Source: Ricordea florida | Taxonomy: Eukaryota; Cnidaria; Anthozoa; Corallimorpharia; Ricordeidae | Direction of reading: 5' to 3' | Assembly (NCBI GenBank): GCA_949710005.1 | Contig: OX453276.1 | Span: 7,704,377-7,768,376 of the forward strand | DNA: 64,000 nt | In this document: piece after piece, positions 22,001 to 37,100 of the stretch | How the letters are laid out: the number at the start of each line of letters is the position of its first letter | How positions within the stretch are numbered: the stretch's first letter is position 1 | Made by a program: the position numbers and the translations under genes | Notes under the pieces: model-generated | Told to the model about the DNA's origin: nothing | Seen by the model: the letters and a program-made list of their open reading frames with translations, nothing else | The model's database searches: none

Positions 22001-25000
22001 CGAGATTTCTATGGGATTCCAGTTGAGGAGGCTGAAGGCAGGTTACACACACCTTATTCCAAAATGGCAGCCAATTTATTATTCTTTTGTTTGCAGTAGT
22101 ATATTGGTAGATTTTTACTAACAAAGAATAGACAGTGACTACGTTAGCAGAATCTGTGATAGTGTGCAAGCTGGTTACTATTAACAGGTTACTTAAGTGC
22201 CTCAACCAATCAAAGTGCTGTATGAGTGTAAGAGGCCATTATCGATCGTGAGTGTCGGCTACTAATATGTTCCAGGGTATATGCTATTGTATCCTTGCGT
22301 TGGTTATATTCTTAATTCTATTTATTTGTTTCCTTGCTTCATGGCGCTAGTTCTACCGCCCTATTGAAACATTGGCGCCCTTAGTAAATCTGGGGATAAT
22401 GCAAATTGCTTTGTTTAAATATGGAGGCTAAACGAGAGAAGCGGTTTGCCTAGCGAGTTTACTTGAAAGTAGAACATTGTTAACAGTTTATACCTAAAGA
22501 AACTTTTGTTTTTCCAAGGGATATGTCAGGAGGCATGGCGCAACTTTTGATTAAACACGGTGTGGACTTAAATACTTTTACAAACCTGGCTTTGTTTACA
22601 CCTCTTCATGTCGCCACTGTAGAAAGTAACGTCGAAACGATACGAGTATTGGCCCACGCTGGTTGCGACGTAAATATTGTGGTAAGCTCGAGTTGAAATA
22701 TGGGGTTCGTGTTTACGTTCATTCACAAATCGCCATCGAGGTCCTGATGCGCATGCGTGATCCCAATGTGCTTGTACTAAGTGTAGGTTCACTGGGTCGA
22801 AATGTACAGGGATGATATTCACAAAAGAAACCTCAGGAATTACAACATCGGAAGCCCAAGTTGCATCTGGATGAAACTACATTGGGTTGTCCTTATGTCA
22901 AGTTTCGTTCCTCTTGAGCTTAACATTGGTGAAAGTGGATCAGACGGGATGGCAAAAAAGAAAATCGAATTGACCGAGGCTTAGCGTCGAGCCTCATAAA
23001 TTATGGTGTTAAATATTCTTATTTGAAGTCAGGTCTTCTTAATTATTATTTTTTTTTCTACTTTAAATTTTCAGAATCATGAAGGTAACACAGCGCTTCA
23101 CGAGGTTATGAGACATGGTAGCGTCTGGGTAGCAGAAGCCCTTCTTGACGTAAAAACCTTGGACATAAACAAAAGGAACCACCTAGGAGTAACGTGTTTT
23201 ACGTATGCAATAGTCAGACAGTGCAAAGAGTACGTATTGACTGTAGTCGACTGTTGTGTTAATACTCTGAATCGCAATGTAAGGCAGTGTTTAGTGTTAG
23301 AGTTTTCATAATTTTTACACAGGAGGCAAAGAATCCTTTCTTTCATCTTTCTTGCAATCGAGCCAATCGCGTTCGGAAAAGATCAACCGTCACTGCTTCC
23401 TTTCAACTTTCACAGTTTTTTTTTTTTCGATCCTAGGGTAGCAAAGAAGATCTTCGAGAAGTCACCAAGCGTGGCAAGCATTCCTGCTGACGGCGGAACG
23501 ACAACACTCCACTTTGCAGCCCTGTACAATGACACAGAGACCCTACAACTGGTCCTTGATTCAGTACGTTTCATCATTTACCAGCTGCCAGAACACAATG
23601 CAGGCTATTTTTGTGCGCTATTTAGAATCAGAAATGTTTTTTGTGACCTGCCCCTCAGTATTTATCATTAATACTGTTATCATTGCCATTTCCATTACCA
23701 TTGCCATTGAAATGGACATTTACGGTCACATTAACAATGACATTGCTATTGAACCTGGAATTGAAATTGACATTGACATCGACATTGACATCAAAATAGG
23801 CATTGACATCGATACCAACGTTGTCATTGATACTGACATTGATATTGGTATTGGCATTAAAATTGTCAGTTACGGTCTCATTGTCATTGACATTGGTATT
23901 GAAGTTGGGATTGAAATTGACATTAACATTTACAATGAAATAGACATTAACATCGACATTGACGTCAACATTGGCATCGGCATTGGCATAGACTTCGGAC
24001 CCAACAGTGACATTGACGTTGACATTGGCATTGGCACTGCCATTTCCAATATCATTACCATTACCATTGGAATTTCCATTGCTATTACCATTATCAGTAC
24101 CATTGATGCCATGTGTAAAGGGTTTAGCTTCTATAGAAAATAGCGCTGCATCGGTGAGAAATTGAAACGCACAAAAGTAGTTTATCAAAGGATTTTTTAT
24201 TTCAAAGTTGGTTTTTTAGCATGCGTATATTGAGCTATGGATGAACGCGAGAAGTTTGAAGAGCACGAGAGAAGCGTAAGAGTTGCTCTAGGCGCAGCCG
24301 AGAGCACTTCTATCTTCTTGAGTGCCAGCCAAGGATCCTCTTGACTGGTTAAAAACACGCCACGATCGGTTGAGCGAGAATGCTGTATCTGCAAAATGCA
24401 AAATAGTCAAAATCCTCGATGGAAATGTCTAAAAACAAAGTCAAAATCTTAGTAAACAACGGGCTTGGTAAAAGTCAGAAAAGAGTTGTATTGATATTTA
24501 AACAAGTTCTCCTCATTAGTAACGTAACAAATATATGAGAATAGTTGGGAGAAAATGAATATTGATATTGGGCCTTTAAGGGTTAAATCTTACGATGGTA
24601 CAACTTATACTGTCAACTCGTTTGATGAACATATTTTCCAATTGTCGTAATGCTGTGGTTTTTGTTTCTGGTCAGGGCAAGGTGAACATTCACGCCCGGA
24701 ACAAAGATGGACTGACCCCTCTTGACCTGGCAAGGGCCACAGACAGCCGAGCCGCCGTACGACTTTTGGAGGCACGACTCCATAGCTCCAAACCTTCAGG
24801 AACCAATCACACTACTGGACAGAAAAGTGGAAACTCTCAATGGGAACCTGCTCAATCGGTAGTCGTCTTATGTTTTCTTCCATTTTTTCATTTCATGGAT
24901 ACTCAGATAGGGGTGGCGAATCGTAAATGCGAGACGGCGAGACTAGCGTTTTTCTTTGCTAGCCCGAGACATTTTGACTTTTTAGACTTCGAGACCGAGA

Positions 25001-28000
25001 CGTCAAAGTGTTTTGAGTGCGAGACTCTTTCGTATAAAAATCGTCACTGCGAGACGCTCGTAACCGCTAAAAACAAACCGAGACTTCGAGACCCGTGAAA
25101 TTCGACTAAAATTTGGGAGACCCAGAGTTTTTGAAGGACCATTGGCCACCCCTTCAGATATATAAACACAAAATCTTTGCAATTGTCGACGAGTATGTCA
25201 CATGCTTAACCACGCAGATCATTATTTCAGTATTTCCTGATGTAACGATCACATAAACACAACGAAACGAAACGTAACGTTTATCTCTGATACATATCAC
25301 TTAAGGTTACACAATACCTTCGCGGGTGTCCTTCGGAAAAAGATTCGTACGCGCGTTGTTTTAAAGTAAACTACCACAAACTATCTATCAATAGAAAGGT
25401 AAAGCCAATAAACCAAAAACGACCGAGTGTCATTCCGCCGAATTAATCGGGTATCAAACGCAGCCACTACTGCAAAAGAACTGCACAATGTAAATCAGCA
25501 AGCATCAATCACTAAAAGGGTGTCAGGCTTTTTCGTAATTCTTATTGGTTATATTTTTATAGACCCGTAAAGTTGTAGTTGCGAATAATTTGCCGACCCC
25601 GTTGCGTTCGCGGCCGTAAAATGAGAAATATCTAAATTAAAGCTAATCCCCGACACCCTTTTGTTCCTCGATGCTTAATGAATGTTCTGGCCAAATTTCA
25701 TAATTATCCGTCCATTCTACATACCCGATTAATTCGGCGGAATGACACTCGGTCGTTTTCGGTTTATTGGCTTTTTTCTTCTCAATAATGGCTCTGCCAA
25801 ACAACGAATATTTTTTTTCGAATTCAACAGTTCTTTACCTTTCTATTGATATATAGTTTGTGGTAGTTTACTTTAAAACAACGCGCGTACGAATTTTTTT
25901 CCGAAGGACACCCGCGAAGGTATTGTGTAACCTTAAGGTCAAATTAAGAAAATCCTGTTGCTCCCTGAGACTGATCGCAGTGCATCATTAACAGGACTGA
26001 TTGATACTCCATCGACGCTCGATCGAGCAAAATACGATGCATACTTTTTAATCAATCCTTGTTGACATTTCTTCGCGAGACTCTAAACGCGTGCACTGAT
26101 CTCTGTGCATTAACACAACTGATCGATTTCCGATGCGAAAAAATGTGATGGATTTTTGTAACATTGACCAACAACCTATATATCTTGTTCCCTCCGTTAA
26201 AGGAAAGACGCAATTTCAAATTCGGGGACACTGTTCAGGTGAAAGAGAATAGGCAGATAGTAGAGCTCCTTCAGTTAGGACATGGCGGCTGGAACTCTGG
26301 AATGAATGGGGTAGGTTCAGTTTATTAAAGAACCAATATTCTCAATGGAAAACATCTGGGGTTATCTACCCTCTAACCCGCTTGAGCAAATGACCAGTTG
26401 TAAGCTCAAAAGGGTTAAACAAAATGCGTTACTAAAAGTTTGAAACTGTGTTTCAAGGCAAAGTATTGGTATTGGTTGTTTTACTATACATTGTCGCTCT
26501 AACTTTTCATCTGTGGATCAAACCATGCAGTGTGACCATTCTTTGGAAAGCTATACTGAACAGTACTGTACTGTGTAACTGTTTGTTTTACTATACAGTG
26601 TGGTTCTAACTTTTTCATCTGTGGATTAAACCATGCAATGTGACCATTCTTTAGAAAGCTACTGAACAGTACTGTGCTACTGTTTGTCCTACTATACAGT
26701 GTGGTTGTCACTTTTTTTTTTCATCTGAGGATCACATGACGTGACCAGAGTACTGTACTCTGTAACTGTTTGTTTACTTCACAGTGTGGCTCGATTTCTT
26801 TTGTTTTTCCATGTGTTAATCAAACCCAGCAGTGCAACAATTCGTCTTTGTAACAGTCTGCTTATACATAAAACACACGATTAAAGTGTTAAAGTGGCGT
26901 ATTTCTTTCTTCCTCAATAGGTAATCGGACAAATGGGGATGGTTGAGAAGGTATATGATACTGGGGACGTACGAGTCAGCGTACAGGACATGTTCTCGCC
27001 GTTTGTAATTGGATATACGTTTAATCCACTAGCACTTATAAGAGAATTACCAGAAAATTTGCCTTCGACTGTGGACACGAATGCTGTAAATGTCGTGGAC
27101 AATTTGGCCTCCGAAGCAGGTATTTATCTTACACACAGCCCAGAGCGAACATTTTTATCCTGGGTTATTTGCAAAAACGAACCTAAAGAATTGTTGATTG
27201 TGTTTGTTTTTTCTTTCTTTTTATGAGATATTGAAGTAGATAATCATTACAGGTTTACAAACTTTTGGCTTGAAAGGGTTCTCCGTTTTGTGATACAATA
27301 CTCTTGAGTTTCGAAGTTCTTGTGTGACGCGAAGTTTTGTAGGACGGAGATTGATGCTGTGACATTTTGTTTAATTTCTGAAGAGACCTTGTCTTTGTGC
27401 AAGAATTACTGTAATGTTTTTCGTTTCCTCGAATCATGAATTCACGCTTTAGCAGTAAAACCCAAAGGCTTTTGTTTCTTTCTAGCCCGCCATGTTGGTG
27501 GATAGAGGGACATCAACATGGCGTCTCCATATAAAGCTCTATAACTTTGGGTGCAGCAATTCTCCGAGTTTCTCGCAAATGAAGAAATGCACAGACCTGA
27601 ATTTTGCCGGGGATGTTTGCGTGATATATCTTCTTTAATTTTCCAGATTCTGGACTTTATGTATTGAATGATTTCTCGTTGTGATCGCGTAGCAGTGAAA
27701 ACCAGCAATACTAAGCTGAGGCTGTGAAACATTTTAGGGAGTTCTAACGGTACTTAGAGTTAGTAAACCTCGCTTGCGGCTAGAGGGTACATAAATTTTG
27801 GAATCCTATGTAGCATTACGATTGTTTGCATCAGCTTATCTAAATATGCTTCCCAAGCACTGAAAAATGTCTTCCCTTCTATGGACCTTGTTCAATGTCC
27901 TTCTTCCCATGGGTCTCCTCTAGCTCAGTGGTCGAACGTGCGCACTTGTAATTAGGGGCCGTAGGCTCAACGCCTATTGGATGAACTCCGATTTGCTCTT

Positions 28001-30696
28001 TCCGTGTTTGCCTGTGACATGGTGAAGAATACATCTTTCAGAGATTCTTGTGCCTTCAATGCAAAACGAGTACTCCATTACCATTAGCGCTATTATGCAG
28101 TAAATACTGCATCAGCACAGTCGTAGAAGCGTCTATTTTAAAATTCTGATTTCCATCCAAAATGGCATTCTTCGTGGCTTTTTTTGGCTAGTACTTTTAC
28201 CTCTTCTTTGCTCTACCAAGAGATCGTGGAGTGACGCAAGAATCTCTCACTCTCATTGGTTAGGCGCAAGATTCTTGTTTGTTTCCTAAAAAAAGGAAAT
28301 CTAAAAATAGACACTTTTAGGACTCTGCTGATGACCAGACCCGGTATGGGAGAATCACGTTCCTGGTAATGTGCTCCTGGCAAAACTTAATTTCGAGCAA
28401 CCAATAACGTGTATTAATTTTTCTACACAGCCGCAGCATCGTTTTCAGCTCCACAGGAATTTTCAGTTATGGATCCCTTGATGGAATATGCGTTTATCAG
28501 TGATTCATTCCTAGGTTTGTAGCAATTTATACATGTTATTTGTTTTTCCCTCTTCTGGCACTTAGATTTTTGGCAGCTCGCAACTCTGCGTTTTGCCGTC
28601 ATAGTACAATGCTGGTGTAACTAAGGAGTTCAAATCTTTACATGGATTAAACCTCTTGAGGAATTACATAATCATTGTCTTGCTCGACTTAAGAGGTCTG
28701 TTTTGGACGTTTAAGTGACAATTTGACGTTTAGAATTTTGTCTTTACTTTTCTAACTTGTTTTCTCTTGTTCACGCTCGTTTTGTTTTGTCACGCCGGAA
28801 AAGCAGCCTGTTAACGTCTTGTAAGTCGTTATTAAGCCGTTTTTGACGACCTTTGATTAAATCCGTGGCATTGGCCATTATCATGGTCCTAGTCTCATAC
28901 ATAAAGTAAGCCAATCATATTCCTTTTGTTGGTACAGTTATTACCAGTATTTTCCTAATACAGGAGTAATAGGACCGAGCATTGTCGCCAACGATTCTGC
29001 GCCATTAAGTGTCAGATTTTTGGCTTTCGGTTCATCAAGATGGTGGCACCTATGAACGATTCGTTTTGCCTAAATCAATGCAATGCCATGAATAGCACGA
29101 TAACACACTGCAGAAATATCCTGTTTCGATCTTGAAATGCTAACATTTTCGCTAAATCTTCAAGAAAGCAAATTCCTATCCTCTTTTCTAGTCATGTAAG
29201 TAATTTCGTATTTACCGATCTTCCTCAACCTTCCTGACCATCCGTAAAGGCAAAAATAGTTTAAAACATATTGATCTATTTTTTGTTGTTGTTGTTGATG
29301 TTGTTGTTCTTTAATTCTGGTTTTCACTAGCGACGGAGTCGGAGTCGGAGTCGTGATCAGAAGCGCGGAGCAATACGATCTACTGAAAAGCAAACTGTTC
29401 GAGTCGGAAGCAGAAAACCAAATTCCGCTTACGTCTCCGTCACTTACGATCCAGTGAACTGTACTGCAATGTACTCGGCGGATGGCCTGAGAAACTAGCA
29501 TTGTGATTGGTTGGTTCTTGCGCTTCTGCTTTCGACTCCGGCAATCTAGTTTTCACTGGATCATAAACAACGGAGTCAAAAGCGGAGTCGGAAGAAAATG
29601 GAACCGTTCTGATTCTTCTGTTTCCGATTCCGTCGAGCTTATGACTCCGCTTACGACTCCGATTTTCCATTTTCACTAGGTCATGAGCGTCCTTACGACT
29701 TCGGCTAGGACTCCGTCGCTAGTGTAAACCAGCCTTTAATGATTCAAATGTATAGTGAATGCACTGTAAGTAATTGTACTGTATGTAGCGTAGGCAATGG
29801 TATTGCAACACGTTTGTAAATAGTTAAGAATACAATACAATTCTTTATTTATACACGTGACATCAACGAGCTCCTAACAGCTCGTTAAAACGTGTACGTG
29901 TGCATGACATATGAAACCAGAAGTATAGACCACCACACCGGGAACTACATCCCTTACTCTTTTCGAACAGTGTGTGTCCCACCGATTATAGGGAACAAGT
30001 GTTGTGGGACTGGGCCTACATTTTATCGTCCTTATCCAAGAAGACTAGAAAGTCTAACCGTTTGCGAGTGTCATTACAAAGGCAGCACTTTCTCCTCAAT
30101 TATATTTAAAGACCCTGAGTGTTGGTCCGGCTGGGGTTTGAACCCGCAACCTCTCGCACGGTAGTCCAGTGCTCTACCAACTGAGCTAACTGGTCGGTGG
30201 GACCAGAAACAAGGCAAAAAATCAGGACTTCTCAATGCCTCAGGACCGTTCTGAGAGAATATCGGCCCTCGGTCTTTTTTGCACGGGCCGACCTCAGCGA
30301 GGTCCGTAAGGTCAAGACCAAGGGCCAATACTCTCCCAGTGCGACCTTCACGGTTGGTCAATAATTAACAATTATTCGCCCAGGGCGAAGTGATTATCGG
30401 TGAATAATTGTTTTAGTATAAATACAAATGTGATTATTTCAAAAAAGAAAAGAAAGAACATTGTACAACACGGAAAAATTTTATTTCATCAAAAGAGCGC
30501 GAATGACTGGCAGCCGTTTTGTTCGTCGAGGTGATTATCGGCTGATAATCCGAGATAGCGAACCAATCAGAGCGCGCGATTTTGTTTAATCACCTGAGTA
30601 TTTATACTGATTAGAATTATTATTCGGAAATCGAGATTAGTTGTGGTAGAATAGTTACCGAGCTTCGAATCACCGAGGTCAATATTTCTAAAACCA

Positions 30697-30744
<48 letters not shown>

Positions 30745-33700
30745 TTTGGCCGAGATTGAAGAGAATAATTGTTTAAGTATATAGCAACGAAGCAAACTCA
30801 GTAGGAAGCTGAAGCAAACACGTTCTGTGACATTCTGCCACTACTCACCTCGATTTATGAGAGTAATTGTTACATATACCGATATAGTAGACCAGTCAGA
30901 TTACATGAAATGCTAAGGTTGCTGAGTTCGTTTATACTAAGATGTGTGTATTCCGCTTACAGATCTTATCCCTGAATACTGTGACGAACATCGGGAAGTG
31001 AACACTGAAAATGCAACTAGAACGCTTTACGTAGCGTGCAGAATGCGATGGTTTAAAAAAGTCCAGGAAATCGCGTCCTTGCATCCAGAAGCAGTAAGTA
31101 TCTTGCAAAAGAGGAGTTAATCTGCGATCAGGCCTTTTTTTCCGGTGAACGGGAAAGGAAAAAAATAAACTGTGCGGCCTTCCTTCACCACGTCATACGA
31201 AGAACAAGGGAAGGGCCCCTTATTTTCTTTTTTTTAGAGAAAAATGAACTTTTGATCCGACTTAACTCAATTAACTTTCTGTCAACCTGTAGAGAACACA
31301 TTAGATCTTCTTTAAAAAAATTATAGATTGCACTCTATACTGGTATTTTTCTATACTGGTATTGTAATTCACTCCTTCATCGTTATTGAAATAAGTTGTT
31401 AATTTAAGAAAGAAAGATTTATTTTTTTGAGAAGCATTTAGTAATGTTTTATAGGAGTTTCTTTCGTAGGTTTACCTTTATTCATAATTAATATGAAGAT
31501 GTGAATATTGTACTATAGTTTTCAGGGTAAAATTTCATATACAGTTGTTATCTATTATTTTATATTATTAATGTAATCCATTATTGGGATGCGCTTTTGA
31601 TCACATTTAGATTTAAAAAGCGCAATAGTAACAAACATCATTATTATATCATTATTAATTTATTTTTTATATCTAAGGGTAAATTCAATAAGGGTTCTAC
31701 AAGTGCAATTTACAAGGAAATCTGTTGTTAAAGAGTTTGAAAGCAGTAGCTTCGCGTGTAGATTACACTTGTGAAAGTATTATTGAATTAATTTAATTTA
31801 ATTTAATTTTAATTTAATCAAATTAAATTGACCCCAAGACGGCCTTTTTTTAATGTTCTTCCCATGGAATGCCTTCAACAATGAACTTTTTCCATCTATT
31901 ACTGCCAAGATTCAGGTCTGTGCGACTTCTTATATGCGAGATCCTCCGAGAAATATTTCACCCAGATTTATAGAGCTTTGTATGGAGACGCCATGTTGGT
32001 GTCTCTCTGAGTGGAGCGGGAAGAACATGTCACTGAGTTTTGAATTGATGCGGAAGCGTGAATCGAAGAACTCATAAACATTACATATAGATAAGCAAAA
32101 TCTTACCAAGTAATTAACCTTTTAACCCCCACGGTAACCTTCTCGGCCGCCATTAAAATTTCGCGTCCCCAAGAGCTTAGAAATTCAAGAGTATTCTGTC
32201 ACAAAACGGAGAACCCTTTTGAGCTGAAAATTTGTAAAAACACGTAAATGGTTTGTTTCTCTAATACCTAATAAAAATTCCTAAGAATCGACAATTCTCT
32301 AGTTTGAGTTTTGATGGCGTCACATACAAACCAGCAATTCTTCCATTTTTCATAGGTAAATGGAAAAGAAGGAGACCATCCACTTTTTCACGTTTGTTGT
32401 TTCGCCGGCGATTTTGAGATCGTGGAGCTTCTTGTCAGAGCTGGAGCTGATGTGTCTTTGCGGGTAAGGAAGGACTTTAAGCCCGCAGTTTTCATGTGCC
32501 GTTAGGTCCGACTTTGGATCGACATTGGCACGGCATTTCATTCACACCATAGGCCTACCAGCTGAAGGAGGGGGGGGGTGGGGTGATGGTGGGACAGGAA
32601 GCTTCCCCCTAGTTTCGAAAATTATATTTATATTTCGGGTTAATGCACTTGGAATATAACTAAAAAAAAACAAAGGAAAACAAAGATTGTCGTTCCAAGC
32701 GTCAGGCCTTTAACAAGTTTCTGATTTCAGTAAATCGACTGTCAATGGTGCTAATAGAGAATGCGTCGTTTCAAAATGTCCAATTTTGGAATTCTGACTG
32801 TTTTATTAAGCGCGAGAATTGAAAACGTTTTTATTTTTAACACAATATAAGTGCGTTTGTATCATGATTACAACACTCACGAATTCAGGAATTGGGTAAC
32901 ATTTTTCAGGCAAGGAGGTCACCCAACCCCTTGGGTTCGCGTATTTTTTGCCTATCGTTACCGCCGACCGGTTAGCTCAGTTAGTAGAGCATCGGACTCG
33001 CGTGCGGGAGGTCGCGGGTTCAAGCCGCCGCCGGACCAACACTCATGGTCTTGAAATAATTGAGGAGAAAGTGCTGCCTTTGTAGTGACATCTACAAGTG
33101 GTTAGATTTTCTAGTCTTCTCGGATAAGGACGACAAACCGTTGGCTCCGTCTCACAACTCTTTATGATTGATTCTGTGGGACGTAAAAGAACCCACACAT
33201 TGTTCGAAAAAAGAGAAGGGGACGTAGTTCCCGGTATTGTCTAATTACGGTCCAATTTTAAAAGCCGTCTGTCTATCTATTTATCTATCCATGCATATGT
33301 ATCGCGTGCCGGATGTTTCAATTTAATTGTCATTGCAATTGCAAAAAGGTTGTAAATACCTCTTACTAACCGAGTTCGAGGTCCGCTCAATTTAAAACTT
33401 TGTCTTGGTCGCCAAAGAGATATAATAAATATCTTACATAGCTCGTTTTCTCGGTCCGTACTGTATGTTACCATTACGGACCGAGTTTTTTCCGCTCGAA
33501 GCGTGCGGGCCTTAAATCCGAGCGTCTCTTTGGCTACCAAAACAAACTTTTGAATTTAGCGGGCCGTACTGTGAAGTACGGCCCGCTAAATTGACCAATC
33601 AAAGGGCGCGTTCTAACTGAGAGATATAATAAGAAAGTATGACATGTTGATGTGGCAGTGTGTTAAAGCTATTATAGAATACCACAAAAATTGCCCCTCA

Positions 33701-34143
33701 TTTGTACAGTAGGTACGCTATGTGTTGCATGTGCAATTACCCAGTTCGAAATTTGGAAAATGTTTTTTTCCACATCAACTCAGCGTTAAAAGTTTGTTGC
33801 AACATTTTGCCTCATCCAGGATGAAAACCGACTCACTCCACTCCACGTTGCTGCAATGGGGTAGGTTTTATGTACAGTTTTATTTCTTTTTTTTTCTGAG
33901 TAAACGACGTTGCCTTAAATTCATAGACGGCCTTGGAGACCTGGAGTTTGCAATAGAACCCCATTGTTGTTGTTGGTCACGTGGTACAAATCCCGGCTCC
34001 TGATTGGCTTCCGGTCCTATGAGCGCCGCCATCTTGAATACTTAATTCGGCTCCTGATTGGCTGAAATTTGTGGCGGCCATCTTGGATTTGGAGAACAAT
34101 AGCATCGCTCGACATCATGCGATTACTTGACAATTATTCTTTA

Positions 34144-34191
<48 letters not shown>

Positions 34192-37100
34192 TGTTCAAAC
34201 AGGATAACCATTTCAGTTATAAAAACTGCTATCAATATGGGTCCTGTATAAAAAATCAATGAATAAAAAGATAAAATCATTAATTATATACGAAACTGGG
34301 ATACATAACATAATTATAATCAATGAAAAAAGGTAACCTCCTTATGAACAAAACTACATACAATCATTTAAAAGGCTAGCCCCCTTATAAAAAAAAGCCC
34401 TCTTAGTCAACTCGAGATTGACTTTATCAATAGATAACCTGTCCTTAGACCTAGTGTCATAGTGAATAGTGTTTGTCAGACGATGATGTTATAAGTCTGG
34501 TCTGTTAAACGTGATTGGTCATTTTAGCAATGATGGTATTGGCTGAAAGAGTCGTGTAGAGTTTGTTACCAGTCATTGGTCGGTTTCTATCCGTCTATTG
34601 TTTGTTCTATTTGTTTTAAGTATATACCGATGACACACCCTCGTTGTGATCTTGCGAATACAGCGGCTTAGCAAGAATCTTTTCCTTGCGCTAGTGAGTT
34701 TTGGTTCAAAATGAAACAAAATGGCGTCGTGGCGAAATAAAAATGCAGGCCGTCGATTCTCGCTTTATAGCTGTTAACGAGAGGTGGTACAAAGGGAATT
34801 CAGCAGAGTACGAGTACGATAAAACGTTGACCAGAATGGCCGTTTTTATACTAGGGGACGCATTATCCGTTTGGAAGAACTTGGGCAAACATTCGTAGTT
34901 CGTCTGGTTATGCGTCTCTAGTATAAAGACGGGGGGCACACGACGCATTATGCAACCAGACGAACAACCTACGAAAAGTAGCTCTTCTGGATGCATAATG
35001 CGTCATGTGCCCGTTTAGAAATATTTACCTCCGCTGCTATTCTGCTACTATTTATCTCGATTTCTGAGAATAATTATTAGATATCCCGACATGGTGGGCC
35101 AATCAGATTGCTCACAATGGTATACTAATGTTGAATATCCCGACATGGTGGGCCAATCAGATTGCTCAAAAGAAAGAATAAGAAAGATTTACGAGTGAAA
35201 GATCATGGCAGAGATGTACGCGATTTTAGCACTCGCGCAAGTAAGACTTGTCATATGTTCGAGTTCCGTTAAACCTACATTCTCTCAGGTCTTACTTTCG
35301 CAACTACTCAACTTGCTCACGACCTTTCAGTCCTTAAATCTTTCTTCCGCAGTTCAGTTATGTGAAACTCCATATATTCACTTGTACAGTGTTCTCTGTT
35401 AAAGTCGTAATTTTATTCTATGGAATTCCAGAGATAAGGGCGGACGAATCACGGATCTGTTGCTTAGTAACGGAGTAGATCCAAACGATCAGGACAACGA
35501 GTCTTGTGCAACACCGCTTCACCTGGCCGTGATACGGAATAGCGAAGGCGCTGCTAAAAATCTTTGCGCCAGAAGAGACATCTCCATCAATTCACAGGTT
35601 AGTGATATACGTTTGACTTAAATTTACTTGCGCTAAGGCGACTAACCCTGCGGAAGCACGGTGGTGTAGTGGTTAGCGTGTCGGACTTCCGAGCAGGATG
35701 TCCGGGGTTGGAGCCCTGGTGGTGGCACTATGTTGTTTCCCTAGTCAAGAAACTAAAGTCCACTCTATTTCTCTCCATCCAGGTTTATAAATAAGAAAGC
35801 CCTCCACGTCTTTTATCGGGAGAAAGCTGTTAGCACGCTTACAACACACTTTCAAGTGCAATTAAAAACAAAAGGAAGTTAGCATAGCCACTGATTGACT
35901 GAACAAAATAATATTAGAGTATTATTAAAGAGATAAATATTCGCGCAATTCACGAGCAAGTTTCTTTAGCATGTGGAGATTTACAAGAGAAAGAGAAAAA
36001 TGCCAAACGAGTCTAGCACTTTTCGATAGTTCTGGCAAATGCAAGTATTTATTTACCTAAAGAGTGCGACTGGTACAAGTTTTTTCATCTATCTGTTTTA
36101 TTCAGTTTTATTCTCCTTTCGAAACAGTATTTTTTTGTCGATCAAGAAAATGTCAAGGCGTTACTCGGAATGGCCTGGGAATGGTCTTAGCTAAAAAAAG
36201 CACTATCGCAAATCTGTATGTGACGTAGCCAATGTGCATATATGTATGATGCACGCGTGACGTAGACCACACCCCGTTTTGGTGTTACAATGAAATCGGG
36301 GCTCACCTCCGGTGTAATATAATTTATTCACACAACTGAGGTAAAACAAAGGACACAAAGCCTTCTTAACAATGTAAACGTCAAAACGTAATAAGACTAA
36401 GTGGATGCCACACATATGCGCACTGAGGTGACAGTAGTAGAAGGGATTAAACCCTGTTGCTACCAAAAAAAGATGAAAAAAATGAGCTCAAAAGCCAGCA
36501 GCCACAGACAGCTGTTTCGGCCTTGTTAGGCCTCATCAGCATGGCACAGCTAGCAGATGAGCTCTGGTTTCCCACATTATGAATGTCAAGGTGATGAAAA
36601 ATAGTAGGGTTGTGGGATGTGGCTTGAAATGACAACGTCAAAATGTAATAAGGGTAAGTTGAAGGAAAAGAATCAACCTACCATTTTTCATTTTTCTTAA
36701 CAATGTACCTTACCCTAACTTAACAAAGAAAATGAATAAATTATATTACAGCGGGCATGACCCGAAATCGGTTTGACCATCCGAAATTGAGGTACATCTG
36801 TTATATATTATGAAATGAAGTAGAACTTCAACACGAAGAGTTATGCGAAATTAGATAATGAAGGTGCAGTATTCATCACCAGACACACTGGTTACCTTCG
36901 TCTCTTTTTCCACAAACTCGCCCAGTAAATCGCTTGATTCATTTGTGCGCTTTATGAAAACAATGAGCGCGTGAAATCCGGGCGAAGGTGCAGTTATGCG
37001 CGCGCCGAGTGTTTCCGATACGGCAGCGAAATGGTCGAAGCGACTTCTCGACGAATTTACCAATTTTTTGGCGAATTTTATTTTCTGTTGACCACTATTA

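Noticed and set aside
23514-24188. 177- to 209-aa ORFs rich in Ile/Asp or Asn/Val
   Set aside because: They come from a GACATT hexamer satellite downstream of exon 23437-23563.
30074-30361. 95-aa minus ORF
   Set aside because: Runs through a tRNA-derived SINE; no protein features.
32962-33040. tRNA gene on + strand
   Set aside because: A and B boxes are good, but the same SINE body follows as at 29925-30200, so it is a SINE head; no confident cloverleaf was worked out.
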